DNA from: Cardiocondyla obscurior | Taxonomy: Eukaryota > Arthropoda > Insecta > Hymenoptera > Formicidae | DNA: 64,000 nucleotides | Direction of reading: 5' to 3' | Assembly (NCBI RefSeq): GCF_019399895.1 | Contig: NC_091887.1 | Span: 124,001-188,000, forward strand | Part shown: positions 61,080-64,000 of the stretch, piece after piece | Numbering within the stretch: position 1 is the first letter of the stretch | Layout of the letters: each line of letters begins with the position of its first letter | Position numbers and translations under genes: made by a program | Notes under the pieces: generated by a model | The model's input: only the letters and a program-made list of their open reading frames with translations | The model's database searches: none | Told to the model about the DNA's origin: nothing

Positions 61080-63537
61080 CGAAATCAAGACGTGTGCTAC
61101 CTATACATTTTGGAGAGATAATTAATGACTGTGCTTCATCGTCAATCCTAACATTTTTACGATATATACAACAGAAATCTAAAATTTATAACGATGCTTA
61201 CAGTAATACGTAACACATACGTAATGCAGGACTATATGTGTCTATTGAAACAAGTAAGAAATTGCAGATTGAGATTCAGAAAGGATTTTTTATATTGACT
61301 CGTATCGACGCTTTTTTGAATCTATAGATATTCTCCATTTGAAAAGGAACCGTGATATATTAATAATTTTGTATTATATATGTAATTATTAATTTAATGT
61401 ATGGACCCAGACGTATAAAATTATATGTACATTCTATTAGATAAGATAAATTTTATGTATTTTTGTATAAATCAACAGATCTAATACTACCTGTATATAT
61501 TATAAAAATATGCGAAAAAGTGCAATATATTTTTATTTGATACGTTTTTGAACTTGTTTTAAAATAATCTAATTAATATTAGAAATTGCAAAATTAATAA
61601 TTAACTCGATTGATATTATTTATTCGATGACGAATAGAATAATTCACACAAGATAAATTATGTGTCTTAAAAAACTGGCATTAAAACATTGTGCAAACAG
61701 AATTTAATGTATATATAAAATTAATCTACGACATCGAATGCACGATTCGGGCATCGTCTCGCACGAAATGTTACTTAAAACGCGTTACGTGACGTGTGAC
61801 GTCCTGTTACCTACATGCTCGGAATGAACACGGCACCGAGGATGCGTTTCCGTGCCGGTCTGTGCCATACGTAAAATGTTGAAATTGAACGACGCTTTAT
61901 TTAAAATATATTCTTGCCTATTTTAAATTTGAGACAAACTTAATTTTTGGAGGAGAGAAATGATTAAGGAATCGTTAATATTAAAACGTTGCAACAATTC
62001 GCGGGGGAGAGATTTGCAGAATCACGACATGTACATACGCTACAAGGCAAGATATGGCATTTGCTTCGGCGATGGCGATTAACGTACGTAATCTTGGCGT
62101 GCGTCGAACCTTACGCAAAGTGCGGATGCAAAAATTGCGAAGCGCCGGTCATTAAAGACGAGAGAGGGAATCGAAAAAGGAGGGGAAGTCACATACGCCA
62201 GTCGTCGTTGCCGCTCGTTGCTCGCCACAGCAAATATCATATCTACCTTTCAATGTACAAGAATTCCTTTCCCTGTATGCATAAACGTTCGGGACGCAAC
62301 GAGCAGATCGATCGTAACGATTATGAAAAGGTAATAAGACTCGGTAAAAATAATGAAGGCGCGACGGTATGCGAGGAAAGTGGCGATTACCTACCGGAAT
62401 TATGAGTGATCGTCAGGTCAGGTTTTCGTCGCTCGGGTGTAGGATTGAGATGAAGGAGTCGGAGAATCCCGTGGACCGCGGCAAGGTAGCGGAAAGGTAG
62501 AAACGGATAGGAACGTGAACACGTAATGGCGGCTCGACTTGGATCGAGGTCATCTTCATCGTTCGTTTCGTCTTAGTTCGATTGCGTTCGTCGCCGGGCA
62601 GGCGAGGGCATCCGAGCGCGGCCGAGCGCAGCCGAGAGAATGCGCTCGAACGTGGCGGAAAACTGCTTCTCCACTCTGGTTACTGGTTAGACCGACTACG
62701 GTGGGAAAGTCGACGCTGCGATCCTCCACCGACACGAGAGGGAGAGACGCGGCAGCGAGCGACGTGGAGTGATCGCGCGCGCGCGCGAGACTTTATTCGT
62801 GCGTGTGTGTAGAGTTCGCGAGGATGTGTGCGAGTGCGTGAGTGCGCGCTTCGATGGTCTTACGCCGCGTAACCGTCGCACGTTTTTTGCACGGCGCATC
62901 GCGATACCAGGGGCGCCGCCCCGTCGCATTCGGCACCCCGTGATCCCGGAGCGTCCCGCGCCGCGGCCGGAAGCCCCACGAGACGCGGATTCGCGAACGG
63001 TGATAGCCCCGCGAGTCGGGAATCGTCGGCTGACACATCGCCGATCCTCTCGAGCGCGACGAGGTCCGCTGGTGTCGTAAACGAGTAGCGCGCGAGCGCA
63101 CCCTCGAAGGAAGGAGCGAGAGAGAGAGAGAGAAAGCGGTGGGCGCGACGAGACCGGACGCGGCTGGATAATACCGAAAGAGACAAGGGACACTGACGTG
63201 CGCGGGCGGTGTTATATCGAAGTGAAGCTGAAGCGCGCGGGCGCGGACGCGGACGCGAAGCGCGCGCGTTTACCTTCGCAGCTGTGGATCGGTCAGTAAA
63301 TAACGCGGCGTTCTCACCAGCGCGCGACGTTCATTCAAGAATGCGTTAATTACACGCGGCCGGCGGTTAACGTGCGTGCGTGTCGGTACCTGCGTGTGAC
63401 GTGCGACCAGCGATACCTTCGCGTGGTAGTGCTCTCGGTAGAAGAAGAAAGAGAACGAGAGAAAGGAGGAAAGAAAGACAGAGAGAGAGAGAGAGAGCGA
63501 AAAGACGTACAACGCCAAGAGCTAACGGCGATTCGAG
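61080..63537. other. QPCT trailer and l(2)gl promoter/leader region
   Basis: The left part (61080-61900) is AT-rich and should contain the QPCT trailer; no clear AATAAA was identified. From about 62400 the sequence becomes GC-rich with CpG-rich and GCGC tracts (62768-62788) and purine runs, fitting the promoter and long 5' leader of the l(2)gl gene. Frames such as 61989-62405 and 62696-63193 have no recognisable domains and are not called. Confidence 0.5.
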
Positions 63538-63621
63538 ATGCTCAAGTTCATCAGGGGGAAGGGCCAGCAGCCCACGGCCGAGCGGCAGAAGTTGCAGAAG
63601 GACCTCTTCGCTTTTCGAAAG
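63538..63621 (+). CDS. l(2)gl: Lethal(2) giant larvae homologue, first coding exon (partial)
   Basis: 28 codons starting MLKFIRGKGQQP and ending LFAFRK, followed by AAG|GTGAGT, a perfect donor (phase 0). This matches the extreme N-terminus of fly L(2)gl and vertebrate LLGL proteins, WD40-repeat cortical polarity factors that act with Scribble and Dlg at the basolateral membrane and are controlled by aPKC. The rest of the gene lies beyond the right edge. The leader just upstream is purine-rich. Recognition rests on this short but distinctive N-terminus. Confidence 0.9.
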
Positions 63622-64000
63622 GTGAGTGAAAGCGAACGCGAACGCGAACGAAAGAGAGAGAGAGAGAAAGACTAGACGGTTCTCGCCCACACCCAGCGCG
63701 AATGGCCACAGAAACGAACGTTGGCGTTGCTAGGCCAATCTGCTTAAAATTGTTTAACTCGATCACTCGGCGAAGGAAAAAAAGAGAGAATTCGAAAGAG
63801 AGAGAAACGGAGAGGCTTCGAGTGAATCACTTGGCAAGATTTTCGTGCCTTTTTCGGAAAAACGTATCGTATCGTTTTACTAATCTTATCGGAGCACGTG
63901 GATTCGTCCGAGATACATGTTACTTGTCAAGAAATTATTTTCGAGTCAAGAAAATTTGACGTAACAATTTTTTATTTTCTTTCGCGGTATTGAATTTTAT
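63622..64000 (+). other. Start of l(2)gl first intron
   Basis: Sequence after the donor at 63622, with GA-rich runs at about 63648-63670. No further exon is seen before the window ends. Confidence 0.7.

Noticed and set aside
62696..63193. Minus-strand frame of 165 residues opposite the l(2)gl leader
   Set aside because: CpG/GA-rich leader sequence, low-complexity Arg/Ser protein, several frames open at once.

Overview
This is a eukaryotic, insect-type nuclear window. Genes carry short GT-AG introns as well as very long ones (about 8.5, 8.9 and 4.8 kb). Coding islands sit in AT-rich DNA full of A/T homopolymers and GA/TC microsatellites. The genes recognised are all animal genes, and several match insect forms (an Act5C-like actin, an l(2)gl start nearly identical to the fly start as I remember it). 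A BAMBI-type pseudoreceptor, present in beetles and vertebrates but regarded as lost in Drosophila, argues for a non-dipteran insect. Together with the base composition, a hymenopteran (ant-like) genome is my best guess; that is inference.

Layout, left to right. Cytoplasmic actin lies on the minus strand (coding 1895-3025) with a probable leader exon near 4778 and two perfect CArG boxes upstream. A long gene-free stretch follows to 10.5 kb. The decapping activator DCP1 is on the plus strand (10540-12296, four exons). Two BAMBI-like TGF-beta pseudoreceptor genes lie in tandem on the minus strand (14230-23514 and 24613-29104). SF3B4 (minus, 33329-34885) and NUDCD3 (plus, 35500-36707) form a head-to-head pair with 614 bp between start codons. 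A four-membrane-segment claudin/PMP22/CACNG-superfamily gene spans 38628-56522 on the plus strand and has a pair of equal-length, mutually exclusive exons. Glutaminyl-peptide cyclotransferase (QPCT) is at 59213-61079 on the plus strand, and the first coding exon of lethal(2) giant larvae is at 63538-63621, running off the right edge.

Exon boundaries were built by eye from splice consensus and reading-frame continuity. Each complete multi-exon model sums to a multiple of three with no internal stop. The genes do not form one pathway: they cover cytoskeleton, mRNA decay, splicing, TGF-beta/BMP modulation, dynein chaperoning, junction or channel membrane proteins, N-terminal pyroglutamate formation and cell polarity. 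No transposon, rRNA, tRNA or CRISPR was recognised.

The points most worth a second look are the mutually exclusive exon pair, the BAMBI-like tandem duplication, an 84-nt near-perfect hairpin inside a QPCT intron, and two minus-strand cassettes that look like small exons inside and beside the claudin-like gene.
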